A program made the translations under genes and the position numbers. A stretch of DNA of 7,158 bases, taken from assembly GCA_009699025.1 (NCBI GenBank), contig WLOZ01000087.1, forward strand, positions 1 to 7,158. Direction: 5' to 3'. The notes beneath the pieces were generated by a model. It was not told the origin of the DNA and made no database searches. It worked only from the letters and a program-made list of their open reading frames with translations. The DNA is from Actinomycetota bacterium (GTDB lineage Bacteria > Actinomycetota > Actinomycetes > S36-B12 > CAIYMF01). This document shows, piece by piece, positions 6,641 through 7,158 of this stretch (its first letter is position 1; every line of letters begins with the position of its first letter).

Positions 6641-7158
6641 CACGCGCTCCACTCACGCATGCGGCGCGAGGCACGCGCCTGTGCCATCACGATCAGCAGC
6701 AAGAGCGCGAGTACAAGAAGCGACAGCGCCGATCCGAAGGGCCAGTCGCGCGCCTTGAGAAACTGATCGCGAATGAGGTTGCCGATCATCTGCGAGTTGC
6801 CGCCACCGAGTAGTTCGGCGATCACGAAGTTTCCCAAACTCGGAATGAAGACAAAGAGTGCGCCGGTGATAATGCCGGGCATGGTGAGCGGCAATAGCAC
6901 CGTTCGAAATCGTCGCCACCCGCCGGCACCAAGATTGCGAGCCGCTTCGAGCAGCGAGGGATCGAGGCGTTGAAGTGAGGCGTAGATGGGCAGCACCATC
7001 AGGGGAATGTAGGCGTAGCTCAGCCCGAGCACCACGGCAGTGCGCGTGTACAAGATGTCGATGGGTCCCCATCCCACGTTGGAGAGTCCGTGGTTGATCA
7101 GACCTTCGCGATTGAGTAGCACGATCCACGCGTAGGTACGAATGAGGAAGTTGGTCCA
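6640..7158 (-). CDS. potB: ABC transporter permease, PotB-like (5' part cut by window edge)
   Basis: Partial permease: 172 codons to the right edge, with the start outside the window. The frame is open to the last base, and the first visible residues WTNFLIRTYAWIV followed by REGLIN are the hallmark of PotB, so a GTG at 7122 is internal and not the start. Hydrophobic segments follow, with the EAA loop LEAARNLGAGGWRRFRTVLLPLTMPG about 75 residues into the visible part. FIPSLGNFVIAELLGGGNSQMIGNLI is also typical of PotB. The C terminus ends REWSA, and its TGA overlaps the PotC-like ATG. It pairs with PotC to form the import channel. Confidence 0.9.
   Translation of the reverse strand, partial: WTNFLIRTYAWIVLLNREGLINHGLSNVGWGPIDILYTRTAVVLGLSYAYIPLMVLPIYASLQRLDPSLLEAARNLGAGGWRRFRTVLLPLTMPGIITGALFVFIPSLGNFVIAELLGGGNSQMIGNLIRDQFLKARDWPFGSALSLLVLALLLLIVMAQARASRRMREWSA

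Noticed and set aside
7120..7122. GTG at 7122 as the start of the PotB-like gene
   Set aside because: The frame is open upstream and reads WTNFLIRTYAW, a conserved PotB segment, so the gene continues past the window edge.

Overview
The window looks like a chromosomal segment of a G+C-rich bacterium, most likely an actinobacterium. This is an inference from base composition, GTG/ATG starts with GGAG-type ribosome binding sites, and a secreted hydrolase carrying Ig-like domains of a kind common in Actinobacteria. No RNA gene, CRISPR array or mobile element is visible. All six supported genes lie on the minus strand, so transcription runs from high to low coordinates.

Right part (about 4809-7158): the 3' part of a spermidine/putrescine-type (PotABC-like) ABC importer. 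A permease truncated by the window edge (PotB-like) is followed by a second permease (PotC-like) and the ATPase (PotA-like). The genes are translationally coupled: a TGATG overlap between potB and potC, and an ATGA overlap between potC and potA. No substrate-binding protein (PotD) is in the window; it could lie upstream of potB, beyond position 7158.

Middle (3647-4808): after an 85-base leader with a strong stem-loop over the potA stop codon, there is a FUSC/aromatic-acid-exporter-like membrane protein. Its Shine-Dalgarno sequence directly abuts the ATG, and its leader holds several complementary CTCCT segments.

Left part (3-3646): a 232-base intergenic region is followed by two tandem secreted clan GH-A glycoside hydrolases, 683 and 448 residues, separated by 13 bases and probably one transcription unit. 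They are paralogues; the larger one has two N-terminal beta-sandwich (Ig-like) domains that the smaller one lacks. Both keep the acid/base Asn-Glu pair and the nucleophile Glu, but both read WNEA where the clan usually has WNEP.

The most interesting non-coding signal is in the intergenic region. Two palindromes sharing the core CACCC-RTAY-GGG are centred exactly 21 bp apart, two helical turns, and the proximal one fills the space just upstream of a TATATT -10-like element. This looks like a pair of operators controlling the hydrolase pair, by a regulator that is not in the window. I see no clear evidence for a wholly new multi-gene system.
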